From Bisporella sp. PMI_857 (Eukaryota > Ascomycota > Leotiomycetes > Helotiales > Helotiaceae): a stretch of DNA of 42,989 nt. The notes beneath the pieces were generated by a model that did no database searches, was not told where the DNA came from, and saw only the letters and a program-made list of their open reading frames with translations. The stretch is taken from positions 1-42,989 of the forward strand of contig JAJSPD010000161.1 in assembly GCA_021307315.1 (NCBI GenBank), written 5' to 3'. Position 1 is the stretch's first letter, and the number at the start of each line of letters is the position of its first letter. Below, one piece after another: positions 1 to 12,260 of this stretch. The position numbers and the translations under genes were made by a program.

Positions 1-664
1 ACTCCTTCAATGTCTTGTGCATAAGTGAGGCAAGTTGCGACTCATTACGGTGTGGGCACACTATATATACCTTCGAAGTGGGCCGAGAGCAAAATGAAAA
101 ATGGCCTGCGCCACCTGATCAGGCATCTCATTATAGAGCCCCAGGTAAGGAAAGATATGCACAGACTTCATGTCGGTGACGTGGCAGTCCTGCATGGACG
201 AAAACGAGGCTGATAGGCGTTAGGTCGAGCCAGACAGTTAACCATTCCGCTTCCCGCTCCCTGAGCAGCTGAAGTTGTGACAATAGTAACGTAACCGGGA
301 TTTTACAGTAGCTATTCATGTTGATCTAACATTCCCCCTTGTCAAATACAGCCTCCATGATCCATATATTTCTAATATGAGTCCGAGCGAGCGAGCCTGC
401 AGGCTGGGTGGGATACCTGTTGGTATGAAGCCAGCCGCTATCATTAATTAACACATCTTTGAGCTTCTAACGCGAAGAGGGCAAGTGAGAATTAGTGAAT
501 GAATGGGTTTTCATTGCTTAAAGGGGAAGGAGCGATTTTTGAACTTTAAATCTTGAGACTTTTCGGTCAGCCACGATGATCTCGTGCGTCGTATTAACTG
601 CGGCTCGATAAATCTTTGCAGGGGACTCACTACTCTCTTTCTAGTACACAGGATATTACAGCAG
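1..664. other. no recognisable gene
   Basis: Only short open frames occur here and none shows a recognisable domain or a convincing fungal gene structure. No terminal repeats were found. Confidence 0.5.
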
Positions 665-910
665 AATATTGTCAAGTGCAACTGCTTTCTTGTCTCCTAG
701 CCTGTAGGACCAAATACGATGACATGTTGGTTGGTAGCCAGAATGACCTCGTCTCCAACCTATTGCTGACAGAAGGATGGTTATGCATAAACCTTTGCGA
801 CATAATCTCGCTTTATTATGCTTCACGAAAGCCTCTTAAAAAGCCTCACCAGGAACTAATGAGTGGCGCAGTTCGTTAGATAGGAGTCAGCCCAATTTCC
901 ATGGGACCTC
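665..910 (-). repeat. left arm of a diverged inverted repeat
   Basis: Read on the minus strand, this stretch aligns along its length with 11990-12260 on the plus strand, at roughly 75% identity by eye. Shared blocks include TCATCGTATTTGGTCCTACA, CTTTCTGTCAGCAAT and ATTGGGCTGACTCC. The arms enclose the Est1-type and propeller/nucleoside-hydrolase pseudogenes. No target duplication was identified, so the arms may be two old copies of one dispersed element rather than the ends of a single large element. Confidence 0.7.
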
Positions 911-3203
911 TCACGGCACCAGCTAACAAGTTTTAATGGCAAGCCTTCCAGTATCGCTCTAGGGACCCAGTCGTTCCTATAGGACCCTGGATTCGTAGAA
1001 GTTTCTACCTTTCCAACATTGAGCCCGTTCTCGCCCAAGCAATAATCTTCCTATTTTATAACCACAAACCAAAGCCAGTTACCTTTATACTTAATCTTTT
1101 GATACTAATCTTTACGGATCTAGAGCGAATGTATCCTACCTATAGCTACTACGCCTATTGCTATGCTACGGCCTAGCGGCGCCATTCAAACAGCACTCTA
1201 ATTTAGTTTTGACATAACTTTCTCTCACCCGAGCCTCACGCGGTTAAGAAGAATACGCCCATCGTCCCTATACTTCCCTCAATGCTCTCCAACCTACACT
1301 TCAACTTGACCTCGAACGTTAGGATAGGCGCTTTGTTACCTCAACGGAGCTCTCGTAGAAGGCTGGGATTCAACCTCGTCACCCTTTTATGTAAGAATAT
1401 TATGCTTGCTATATATGTACAAGTTCAATAGGCCGTCTTGATTGATATTAAGCGGCCAAACTTTGTGCGACTAGCTCGTGCTAAGTCACCATGGTTTCCA
1501 GCTGAAGGGGTGAGCACCTGTAGCATAAGGCAATCCTATTCCAGTACCTAAGCTCGCTTTACTTTGCAGCAGACCCTGTGCGTAGTATTTCGAAGCCTCA
1601 AACTCAACAGCGATAGAATGAAAATCCTTGGCTGACATGCATGGCCCCATCCGACACACTACTGAAATCACTGCCTGCATATACTCTATGTGACCCCCCA
1701 ACGATTGAAGGTTTGGCTGACTCGTGAACCCTGATCAAATTTTCGGCCCCGTTATACAGAAGAAAGGTCTCAACATAATCGCAAAAACGTGTCCGGAGAA
1801 CGGCAGGAGAAGACATGATATATATAAGTAGACCAAGGAAGCTTTCATATCAACTTTTAGTAGGTACTATATTTTTTTTCTATTTACACAAGATCAAGGC
1901 GCAATGGCAGATATCGAGTGCTAGGTTAACCCGTACGCGGCTTTAATACACTTTTCGGTATCAGATTGTGTGTAGTGGGATGCAGCCAACCCTCTAGCTG
2001 CATGACTAGCAACAACCAGGTATGGCTATCACGCTAGCCGTGACCCATAAATAAATCTTACTCACGGGCCAATTTTAGGTCAAACCAACCCACGAAAATA
2101 GTGATTGTTAGTACCTTCTAGCGAGGTGCCACAATCGGGGGGATCGGCATAGCTGAAGTGCACAAGCCGGTAGCCGTTATGCGGGAAGTGGAACGGATCA
2201 GGGTACGACCCTTTGCGTTTTGGCTGCATCATTAACAGGGTATCCATGTTCGATCGCTGGTTTAACAATGTCAAGCCAAACTTCGCCACAACCCCTTTCG
2301 CTTTGGACTTCCAAAGAGTTCATACCATGGAGTCGACTGAGGTAGATGCTATATCCGAGCCGCACCCCTGTAGGAACTTCCAATTGCCAAGAGTAATGAA
2401 CACAACCTATATGCCATCAGACAGTTATATTTTCCATCATTAGGAATTTACAACTACATATGATTGCAGTCATCCTTACGTGGGGGGAGGGGGTGGATGC
2501 CTAGAATCTAACAAACTACGTAATCGCCATCGTTCGTCCTGGTGTGATGAATGGCCGAAAATCGTGAGAGTGCCGTTGAGAATGCTTTCACCGCACACCA
2601 AATAAGATGGCTGACAAGGCCCACTGCCAACGAATGAAAGCGTTAGTGGACCAATTTTTTCATTTTTATGTCCAATGACGGAAGAGATGGTCAGGGTAAA
2701 AGCCTTGTTCATATTTAATCGCTCAATTATATAGACTAGTGACCAGACACTCAAAGCTACCCACAAACCCTTCCCTATCTCCGTAGCTTTACAATCATCC
2801 CTTTGCAACATCATCTTAGCAGATGCACATTTTTATCATCCTTTTAACTACCTTCCACTTCATCAATGCATCCGCCAACGAACCCAAGCTGGGATACAGG
2901 GTTATCGTGCAGCATTTGTGGTACAGATATCTCTAGAACACCAGCCTCAACCTTGCAAGCTTCACATTCGGTGAGTAAAAGAGGGCAACAAATTAGCGTC
3001 TTCGTGTTGCCTAACTTTAGCGATAGTCCGCCTTTTGAGTGTGGACTGTTTGTTAACATATAAGTAACAGATAGTTCTGTCCGCATTCCTGCACTGTGAC
3101 ATTGAGCCGCTTATATATTGTCCCAAACATTGTTCCTGAAATAAATTACGCCAGCGAGTAGCCGAGGCTATTTACGCACAGAGTCAATGAATGAACCTTA
3201 GAA
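911..3203. other. no confidently recognised gene
   Basis: Several minus-strand open frames of 60-112 codons lie at 1486-1816, 2080-2383, 2476-2814 and 2844-3086. They may be fragments of one or more decayed genes, but no domain is recognisable and no consistent exon structure could be built. The rest appears non-coding. Confidence 0.4.
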
Positions 3204-6200
3204 ATGCCTCCTCCATCGGACTTGTCTGACAGCTGGATAAAATGTCAAAAACAAAATAACAAGACAGTACAAACCTGGGCTTGTATCTGGTGTAGCGACA
3301 GGAAAACCTTCCAGACGACCGACGAACTTCACAAACATGCGAACGTTGATCACCCAGAGCGCTTCCCTCAAGGGATCAGCGACTACGAGCTGTGTTCTTT
3401 GAAGGCCAACGAGTTGGAGCCGCGGCAGAAGAAGTAAGCAAAGGCTCCCTATATTTGTGATATGCAGGCTCCAGTAATCTTGTGATTTCGTTATCCGTAG
3501 GACAAGGCAGCAGCCTTGTCTGTATTTGAGCGAAGTAGCTAACCAAGCCACAGAACAGAAACCGACACAATGCTCTTAGCAAACATCCTGGGCAGGCTGC
3601 CGGACGAAGCGCACACTCGAGCACACACCGAGCACACAACCAGCCTACGCCGTGTTGCAGTCCTTGAATATCGGATCACCAGAAGAGAGCAAGGATAGCC
3701 TGATGCAAGATATAGACCGGCTGGAATTTTCTCCGCGAAAGAAGGCGACTACGAAAGACGGAATATCTACGGGCTCTCAGTCTTCGTACTGCTTCGAACC
3801 ACCACGCTCGAACGCCTTGCGACTGACCCCACCTCCAATGATAATGTACGGCAAACGACTGGTTACTTTAGAGCGTCCAATATTGTTTTTAAGGAAGTGG
3901 ATAGGCCAAGTATAACTTTGCGGCAGTCGACTAGGTTAACATCTAGATCTGATTCAAAAGGGAGCTGCAAAATATGTCTGATGCTATGGAGGCGGATACG
4001 AAACACCATAGTTTAACACGCAGCAACCACTGAGACCCAACAAGTCACCCTGGAGCGCTGATGACGAACGGCGACTGAAATATGAGTTGTCCCGTATCTT
4101 GCAAAAGAATAGGTCAAAGACTGGAAAAATGAGATTGTTGAGACGCTCTTCTCGGCCAACATCTTTTCCTTCAGCCATCTTGAATGAACCGGCAGCTCCT
4201 ATGCTAGACCCCGCAGGTAAAGCCAAAGAGATATATGACATAATTATGCAACCTGAAATTCGTCCAATCTCTCAAGAGCAATTAGTTGCGGAAGTGAGAG
4301 GTATATATGCAGGCCTTGTGATGGTAGAGGCAAAATGCATTGAAGTCGACAACAAACAAGCAACATTGGGTCATATCGATGGTCCTCAATCAAAATTGAA
4401 TAATGAGGAGTGGCAGGCACTAATCGCCTTACACCGTACATTACTTCATGAGCACCATGACTTCCTTTTAGCTTCTCAACATCCTTCAGCCAGCCCGGCT
4501 TTAAGGCGATTGGCATCTAAGTACGCGATGCCAGCACGTATGTGGCGTCATGGAATACAGTAAGTAATCGTTCTCGCGTTCTTTAAACTTTGATTCATCT
4601 CAAAAAAATGGGATTTACATCAAGCTGGGGCAAATGATTGACTTTACACAACCTACGTTAACAGTACTGACTCGGAAATTTTCTTAATAGTTCTTTTCTG
4701 GAGCTACTCAGACATCGTCTACCAGCATCACTTGATCACATGCTGGCTTTCATATATCTTGCCTACTCAATGGTGCTTTATTGTATGAAACTGTGCCTGC
4801 TTTTGAAGATACTTGGATCGAGTGTCTCGGTGACCTTGGCCGGTATAGAATGGCTATCGAAGACGATGACATTAGAGATAGGGAAGTTTGGACCGGTGTA
4901 GCACGTTGTTGGTACTCTAAGGCTTCGGATAAAGCCCCTACAACAGGTCGCTTATATCAGTGAGTTAATTTTCCCAGTCGCTAGCCTTGTATCTATTAGG
5001 CGCAGATCATATGAATGAACCATGGCTACTTTTTTTTTTGTTTTTCATATCTGACATAGCCTAGCCATCTTGCTATCCTCGCGCGACCGAATGCTCTTCA
5101 GCAACTGTACTACTATGCAAATCTCTGTGTGTAGTGGTACCGTTTACTTCATCCAAAGAATCCGTTTTAACATTGTTTGAACCTGTACTGTCTGAAGCCG
5201 GCCAAAATCAGTACCGCTTGCCCCCTCTTGACACAGCGTATGTAAAAGCGCAAGGTTTGTTGTTCACAAACAGGGACATGGATATATTTGATGAAGGTCT
5301 TCCGAAACTGCTAAGATTACTTAGTACTCAAATTGGCAGAGTCACACGCAAATTCATGGAACAGGGTTGTCATATCTCAATTGCTAATAGCGCGCTATGC
5401 TTGGATGGGCATCGCACGAGAATCCGCTTATGAAAGCTATAACTCCTGGCTCCACTAGCGAAGGAGTATCTGCGAATGATTTATCTATATCAAAGATCAC
5501 TTTCGAAAAAGCTATGCAACTGAGTAATTCAGCATTGAGCATTGTGTTGGACCGCATTGGGATCCGAACGTATTGCCATATATTCATTGCACATTAGTAT
5601 TCATGCTCGCATCTCACGTCATCCGGTAGCTATGAAACTCCTTGAAACCGACTTTCCTTTTGCGAAGCTCAAGAGACAACTTAATACCTTTGAAAAATCA
5701 ACCCGTATCATGGATGAAAACTTCCCGTTACCAGAGAAAGACGATTCGAGGCCCCTCCCCGAAGATTTCGCCTTGCGAGGATTGTTATGGGCGGATAACT
5801 ACTTCCCTGACAATTGGTTCAGTAGGGACAAAATCGACGAGGAGGAGAAATATCAAGAGCGTCTTCAATGACGGCGCAACGGAAAGAGCGTATAATGTGG
5901 TTGACTTATCGGATTATAACTCCTGACGGAAAACTCCAATACGATCCTGAGACATCAGAGTTCCATATGCGGAAGGAGTTTGATGTTGTAGGGTGCCAAC
6001 ATATAGCTTATGTCGCCAGCCACCATAGCCACCCAGACGATAGAGGTCGCATCGGAAAAAGGTTCTACCAGCGACGGAACATTTTAGGAAGCGTTGGAAG
6101 GAATCCATATCTTTGCAAAAGAAATGGTAGCCATGAACAAGGAAATGATCACCAGGATATACTAGAATCCATAGGGACCACTCAGCGGGGCAAAATCAGT

Positions 6201-6257
6201 GAATCTAACTACCTCTCTTATGTATTATATATATTATGGACTAACCCAGGATCCTAG
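3204..6257 (+). pseudogene. zinc-finger + Est1-type DNA/RNA-binding protein, decayed
   Basis: Seen: the 5' exon encodes a C2H2-like finger (CIWC near residue 28, then HKHANVDH). It ends at a GTAAGC donor, intron about 3434-3500, and the frame continues through one TAG (CAG-to-TAG type) to 3915. From about 4021 it encodes a conserved block with GKAKEIYDIIMQPE, ALHRTLLHEHHDF, MPARMWRHG, FLELLRHRLPASLDHML, FEDTWIECLGDLGRYR and FTSSKESVL. Introns 4560-4690 (131 bp) and 4960-5064 (105 bp) have clean GT-AG borders and restore the reading frame, giving for example GRLYHHLAILARPNALQQL. Known: these blocks are typical of the fungal Est1/EBS1/SMG7-like DNA/RNA-binding family (telomerase regulation and mRNA decay), which often forms multicopy families in fungi. 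Breaks: frameshifts near 4772, 5130, 5395, 5550-5590 and 5870, so no continuous product is possible as read. The 3' end is uncertain. Confidence 0.8.
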
Positions 6258-6917
6258 TTGGTTGGATTGTGGTTACAGAAAGAGTTCTTCCTAAGTTCTA
6301 TTCAGATCCTATGTGACAATTGTCATGGTCAAGAAACTGCTTATGTTTTGAATAACAGTATGAAAGACCGGCCCAGATACTGGTAATTGAGAAGCCCACA
6401 ATTGGCTACACCTCGTCCATCCAGCATTCGACAATGAGATTCTTGCTTTGGTACGAAACCAATCCCTGTGTGCTTGCCTTTAGTTTATCTGCTTCTCTGG
6501 ACGGTCACATACTTTTTTTTCTCCTGCAACTTGCCTGCATCGGCCCATTTTCTTGCTTGAAATATATCTTCGCGACACGAGACTTACATGATAGCCTAAT
6601 ACACATTGTTCTCCCTCCGCAACTGCCAAATACAAGTTTAACTACGCTCATTTCCAGCATTTCATTTCAATATATCTGGTTTAGACTAAATTTCATTTTG
6701 TCCCGCAGTTCTCTACTACCCTTACAATATTTGTGTCATTCATAGCCTATTTTGTCGGTAGGTGAAGAACAACCAACAAAACGAGCTCCAGTTTGTTCTG
6801 CCTGCCATGGCTAAGGCCATATTCTTACAAGCCGTAATTGCCCACATAAGCTTCAAGCTTCAATTGCTATGCAGAGCCAACTGCTTCGAAATATAGAAGT
6901 GTTACAGTCTCAAAAAG
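6258..6917. other. no recognisable gene
   Basis: One 103-codon plus-strand open frame (6434-6745) is hydrophobic and low in complexity, with no recognisable domain. The rest is non-coding. Confidence 0.45.
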
Positions 6918-7120
6918 TGTAACAACTCAAGTCGAACAGGGATCTCGATCCGTGGATCTCAGGGAGAAGGACTCAAGGTATGAACGACTATCAATTGTTA
7001 TAACGAAGTGAACAAGCTACAGATAGAAGAAGGGAAGGAAAGCAGCGCTTTATATACAGGAGACTGGCCAGGGGCCAGTCTAAGCGAGGCTCTAAGCGAG
7101 CTAGGGCCAGGGCCGTGACA
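6918..7120 (+). mobile_element. solo-LTR relic, same family as 20577-20828
   Basis: It begins TGTAACAACTCAAG and ends GGGCCGTGACA. It shares with the LTR at 20577-20828 (opposite strand) the blocks GATCTCGATCCGT, GAACAAGCTACAGA, GAAGAAGGGAAGGAAAGCAG and a TATATACAGGA promoter-like stretch. The flanking 5-mers (AAAAG and ACAAT) do not match, so a target duplication is absent or has decayed. Confidence 0.65.
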
Positions 7121-8120
7121 ACAATGGCTTTTTAGCATCGTAATGAAACTCGGAAATCTAAGTTATATTTAATCTTTCTATAAGTTTAAAAAACGAAAAG
7201 AGCTTGATAGTAGTGTTGCGGGTCGAGAGGTCTTATTACACTATAATAAAAGCTCTTCGTAATTCAGGAGGCCGGCGACCACGCGATCGTAATTTTCGGA
7301 ATTAATAAGTCAAGAGTGCTCGGGAAAGGCACACAACATAACCTGTTGGTATAAAGTCATGTGAACGTTCTATGACGCACAGGCCACCACCTGAATGTAT
7401 TTAAGTTCTCGCTCGTAGGACGTAACTTAGAACAATGAAGAACAAGTCAACCACCTACAACGAGCATATATAGCACTGCGCTGAGATCGCGGTGCTACGT
7501 GCCCCGTGGGTAACCGACTTAAGCTATTGCAAGTCATCAATACGAAGAAGTATCACAGAGAGTGATACCAACATAACAAAATGAAAATATATAAAAATTT
7601 AATAGTTCACAAATTCAGAGCCGCTTGATTCGAAGTACCTATGGTTTGTCCGTAACAGGGGCGTCTCTGACCCAGGGACTGACGTTATCGGGGCAAGATT
7701 CGTATGCGGGGAGTTGAGAAGAGGTAATTTGAACGTGCCATTTTCTTTACCAACATAGGAGTTGTAGGAAACCCAGTATCTGTGAGATATGTGGTAGTGT
7801 ATTTTCATCCGCGTTTGAGAGTATTTGAGCGTATTCCTGAGATTGAGTAGTGTTTGCATTCCAGCCATCCTATGGGTCAAAGTTGAACGAGGAACTTGAA
7901 AAGTGCAATTCTCGCCTTCGAGATATTCTCTTTAAATTGGGCATGATTTAAAGGTTGTGGGGGACTCATAGTAGGAGTTATTCAAGTTCGAATTTATGGT
8001 GTTGCTAACAGTGGCCGAGTCCCCCATAAGTTATGTTAAGTAAAAATGCATGATTTTCGGCTTTGATTCCCAGGATCGTACTAATAGCTCCCGTCCTTTC
8101 AATTCTCACACCTCTTGTTT
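7121..8120. other. no recognisable gene
   Basis: Mostly AT-rich intergenic DNA with short open frames (the longest is 7599-7880 on the minus strand, 93 codons), none recognisable. It lies just downstream of the minus-strand pseudogene that ends near 8121. Confidence 0.45.
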
Positions 8121-11100
8121 TCATATTCCTTGCTGTACAGCCAAGATACTTCCCTTTATCAAGGCCGTAACAACGATTCCCATCTTGTCCAAGTTCAAGT
8201 TAGCCTCCTGAGGCTTCCCAGGTTCATTATCCGAGAGAAGGATGGGAAGGATACCAACGGAGTGATGGATAGGATGTTCTGCATCGGTCCTTTTTAGGGC
8301 ACGCCTTGGGAGATCCAGAGCTTCCAAGACATCTCTACCAGCAGCTCCAACAGCAGCAAGCGCATCGTAAGCTACTGCTTTGGTAAAAAATGGTATCATA
8401 TCGTCACCTTCAGGATATCCTTCGTCTGGTTCATGGCCTGCGGCAAGCCAGTTAGTTTTGTTGGCAATAAACCACTCTTGCCTCATATATGGTGCGAACC
8501 GCCCGCTTTTCGGCCCGCAAGAGGCTTCGTAGAAGTTTTGGTCTTGGGATAATTGAGCTTGGCGAAGATAGCGGCCGAGACAGTGCTGACTGCTATCCAG
8601 CATCTTGAAGAGATTCTCGGATATCGGGGTATTCGTGGCTACGACTTTAGACCAAGCCGCAGATTCGATTTGATTCTTCTGCATAAATTCGTGGAACTTG
8701 GCGGCACCCTCTGGATCAAACTTGTTATTCTGAGCAGCAAGATCTGCCATCAAGACGCCATTTATGACACGATAGCCTCCTTGAATAACAACATTCGAAA
8801 GTCCATTCTTAAGTATCTCTGGATCCGTTTTGGCAAATTGTGCAATGTCCATCAAGCTTGAGATCAAGAGGAGGGTCAATCTTTCCTTAGACTCAGCAGC
8901 CGCAGAAAATGCTTTCCGGAGCAGATCTTGCCCATCGGGAAGAATGGTACCTGGACTGGCTATGAAAGCTTCTGAGTTCTTGAATTCATGAGATTGTTCG
9001 TCGTGTACTCGTTTAACATCCCCGACAGACCCCACTCCGATTTCGACATTTGTCAGACCTAATGCATCCAAAGCTCCACGGCCGAAACGGGCACGTTTTT
9101 CCTGATCTGTAAGATTCGCAACAAATCCTTTGAGGACAACCACCGAAGGCGATGCAGCTCCTTTAGGGCTATCATTGCTAACAGGTCATCATAGTCTTTC
9201 GCTAAATCGGTGATTGTGAAGATGTGAGGAGTCGTGTTGATGAGATCTTTCTCAAATATGGAAAGCCTTTCATCAACCACCTTTATCAACGTCTCGTATA
9301 TCGCTCCTTCCTCTCTAGTGAGACCTGTCGGAATTCTTGGATCTTTCGGTTTATAAGGCTCGTGAAACCCTTCGTCAACAGCTTTTGGCTGATACGTACC
9401 GTCGTACACGGAAAAGATCGTTTGGAAGTGTTGAAGAAGGTCGTCTTGTGTCGGCCGGTCTTCGGGCTGCCTGGTCAAGCAGGCCAGAATCTGCTTGATT
9501 AGATCCTTGCTATACTTCTGCTGTAGCACCTTTTGCTTGTAGGTACCAAATTTCTCGTTATTGTCTACTGGATTGAGAACATTGAATTCGTCATCCCAGA
9601 ATCGTCCACGAGTTAGAATCTGTAGCATGCATTTGCCAACCTGCCAGATCGTGTTTGGCCCGGCGATGACATGATGAGGGAAGCCATCCTCTTCATCGGT
9701 TACCACTCCATGTTCTCACCCGCTGTGCGGATCTTCGTCCCATTCTCAGTTCTCCTCTTCTTCTTGACTGATTGTAGGTGGCCCTTCTCCATCCAGCTGA
9801 GCGGTTTGGAGCCCACAGGTACAAGTGCCCCAATCAAACATCGAAAGACCTTCCACACGCTCTCTTCGGGAATGGCATCATTTTGGGATTTGCCGCTGTT
9901 GGGCTTGAAGCGGAAGTGCTGGTGGAGCTTGCTGAAAAAGCCTTGCTTATCGCCTCGGAGCCAGAGCTGCTGATATAGATCCAAAACCTCTCTATTCCCT
10001 TCTTCGTCAAAGAAGTTGCCATTGATGGTGTCTCTCAGTGTAATCGGATTCGTTTCCTGGTCAGTTTTGTGATCCAGGTCTTGGGCTTGGGGCTTAACCC
10101 AAGTTCTCTCATTGCTGTTATTTGTGCTGAATTGCCACATGCCAGCGTACGGCGGATCAAGAGTTTTTCTTGCTATCCATGCATTTCGTTTGAACTCCTT
10201 CCTTGAGGTTCGTTCCATTTCAACTTGTTGGAGGAAAGTAACCAATTATCCATGACATTGTCTGGATCAAGCTCAATCTCACCACCAGGACCCCTAGCTC
10301 GTTGCTTTCGAGGGCGAAGTTGTAGGTCTATGCTGACGACCTCTTTGGTTGCAGGCTTAAACTGAACAGGAGTCGTTGTGGTTTTGACCTGAACATTGTT
10401 CCTGTGTTCATCCTTGCTCTGGTTTATGGTGTTCCAGCAGTCCAAATGCAGCGGCATATATCGACTGCTAGTGAGGATCCCATCATTAGGAAGGGTCGTT
10501 TTATCATTCTCATCGAACCTTACTTGGATAGCTCCGTTCTCACCAAAATAAGTGAGCGAAATTTGTTGACCCACACGTCAATGAATGGACCTAAATCAGC
10601 CTCAAGGGCGGCGCATAATGGCTCGATCGTCGCCCAAGGTTCCGCTTCTGATATAGGATGTATGTGGAAGCGCGGAGTGATAAATTTATTTCCATCGTTG
10701 GTCATCGATCCACGAACGACTGTTCGACAATCCGCATCGATACGGAGGTATCTAGAACCACCGGTCCGACGACGGTGGGCTGGGACAAGAGACGGTTGCT
10801 TGCACAGGATCATCGCAACATCAACCGTAGCAATCAAGTCCATCGTCACCACTCGTTCCAAGTCCTGACTTAAACAGACAGTATCAATTCTCCTTTCACC
10901 GTCCAGCAGGTTATCGATAGGGTTTGGTGTTTGATATGGTATAGCGACAAATTCTTCGTTCCAGTAGAAAAGATGACCACGAGTGGTCACCGCAACTATG
11001 CAAGTCTTTTGAATACAGATGTCTTGAATATGATTGTCACCCACATCTTCTCTCGTGACCGCTGGCCCAGGCAAAGTTGCGGCGTTCTGAAAGGTAGCAC

Positions 11101-11613
11101 GGTCGAACACGAGGATTTCCCACTGATAGTTCTTATCACTCCCCTTCCGGGCAACGCATATATACTGCCCATCTATGCTGATTGCAGACACGCTAATCCC
11201 ATCTAGCAAGGTTGGAGAGGAGATTTGTCGAAGTAGTTGCTTGGTGGGTCGATTGAGAAGGAGCTTAGTGAAGAGAACCCCCCTTCGTCGCTGACAAGTA
11301 TGGTCAGCCCCGAGTGATAAGCTCCATGCGTCGCACCATCTATGACATTGAGCCACCTAGAATCTTCAAGCTCTTTGCTACTGAAATGGTAGCAAGTAAA
11401 GCTCTCAAGAATTAAAACTGCGAGTTCTGGAGTCCCATCTCCAGCCGAGGAGGACCCAGCAGCACGGTATGCCTGAATAGTGTATTTGTTAGGAGAGCAC
11501 CCTATCTGTGGTGCAAGATTTACTTACCCGTCAGTTAGGGTCCAACCGTCCTCTCCCAAGGAACAGAGTTTATGAATACTGAGACCCAACGCAGTTGGCG
11601 TGACCTTGGTCAT
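8121..11613 (-). pseudogene. propeller-like + kinase remnant + nucleoside-hydrolase fusion, frameshifted
   Basis: Seen, in order on the minus strand: exon 1 11613-11528 (ATG, ends in LTDG); a 55-bp GT-AG intron 11527-11473; a repeat-rich propeller-like region to about 10500 with conserved pieces such as YLRIDADCRTVVRG, FIDVWVN and SLTYFGENGAIQVRF. Next, to about 9450, comes the carboxy half of a protein-kinase fold (IWQVGKCMLQILTRG, ILACLTRQPEDRPTQDDLL). The last part is nucleoside-hydrolase-like, with an Asp motif ITDLAKDYDDLLAMIAL, RARFGRGALDALGL, IGVGSVGD, VIQGGY and FDPEGAAKFHEF, to the stop near 8121. Known: nucleoside hydrolases (PF01156) use an N-terminal Asp cluster to bind calcium and cleave N-glycosidic bonds. 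Odd: the kinase HRD and DFG motifs are absent. At least four frameshifts occur (near 11465, 10560, 10200, 9700 and 9150). A separate paralogue at 26567-28028 keeps only the propeller part. An immune-type sensor/effector role is inference. Confidence 0.72.
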
Positions 11614-11989
11614 CTGTGATTGTAGGCTCCGGCCTGATCGTCAAGGGAGCTGTTCTTTAGAAGCTTAACGCCTTTATTGTTGCCCCAGGGTAGGTTTATA
11701 TGCCTTGGTTTTTGACCCCTCATGATTTAAGAAGAAATTGTTCTTATCGGGCCAGAATCCTCAGAGGGGTCTCTGAATAGTATGCGGAATTAGTTCCAAA
11801 TAGCTTCGGTTTGGTGAGTTTAAAATGAAAAGACTATTGCTTGGGCGAGAACGATCGCAATGATAAAGGGCATAAACCTCTAGGCTGAGGATCTTATATA
11901 GGAATGGCTGGATCCTCAGGGTGAGGCTGGAAGCCTTACCATGAGAAATTTGTTTGCCGGTGCCGTGGTGCTATCAATGCCATGAATGG
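11614..11989. other. upstream region of the fusion pseudogene
   Basis: No open frame of interest. This is presumably the former promoter side of the minus-strand gene that starts at 11613; no clear TATA box was identified. Confidence 0.4.
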
Positions 11990-12260
11990 AGATCTCATGG
12001 AAAATTGGGCTGACTCCCATCTAACTAGCTGCGCCAGTCATTAGTTCCTAGTGAGGCTTTTAAAGAGGCTTTCCTGAAGCATTATACAGCGAAATTATGT
12101 CGCCTCGGTTGATGTAAATCATCTTTCTGTCAGCAATGCGTCGGAGACTCAGATGGTATGGTCATTATGGCTACGAACTCACCGGTCATCGTATTTGGTC
12201 CTACATGGCTAGGGGTCGTATGTACTTAGCTGACATCATGAATTTGCACTTGAGAAATCT
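11990..12260 (+). repeat. right arm of a diverged inverted repeat
   Basis: This is the partner of 665-910. Order and spacing of the shared blocks are conserved in opposite orientation over about 250 bp, with small indels. The two arms lie about 11 kb apart. Confidence 0.7.

Noticed and set aside
2080..3086. A spliced minus-strand gene
   Set aside because: Several open frames are near each other, but no convincing splice sites or domain could be found, so no gene model was built.
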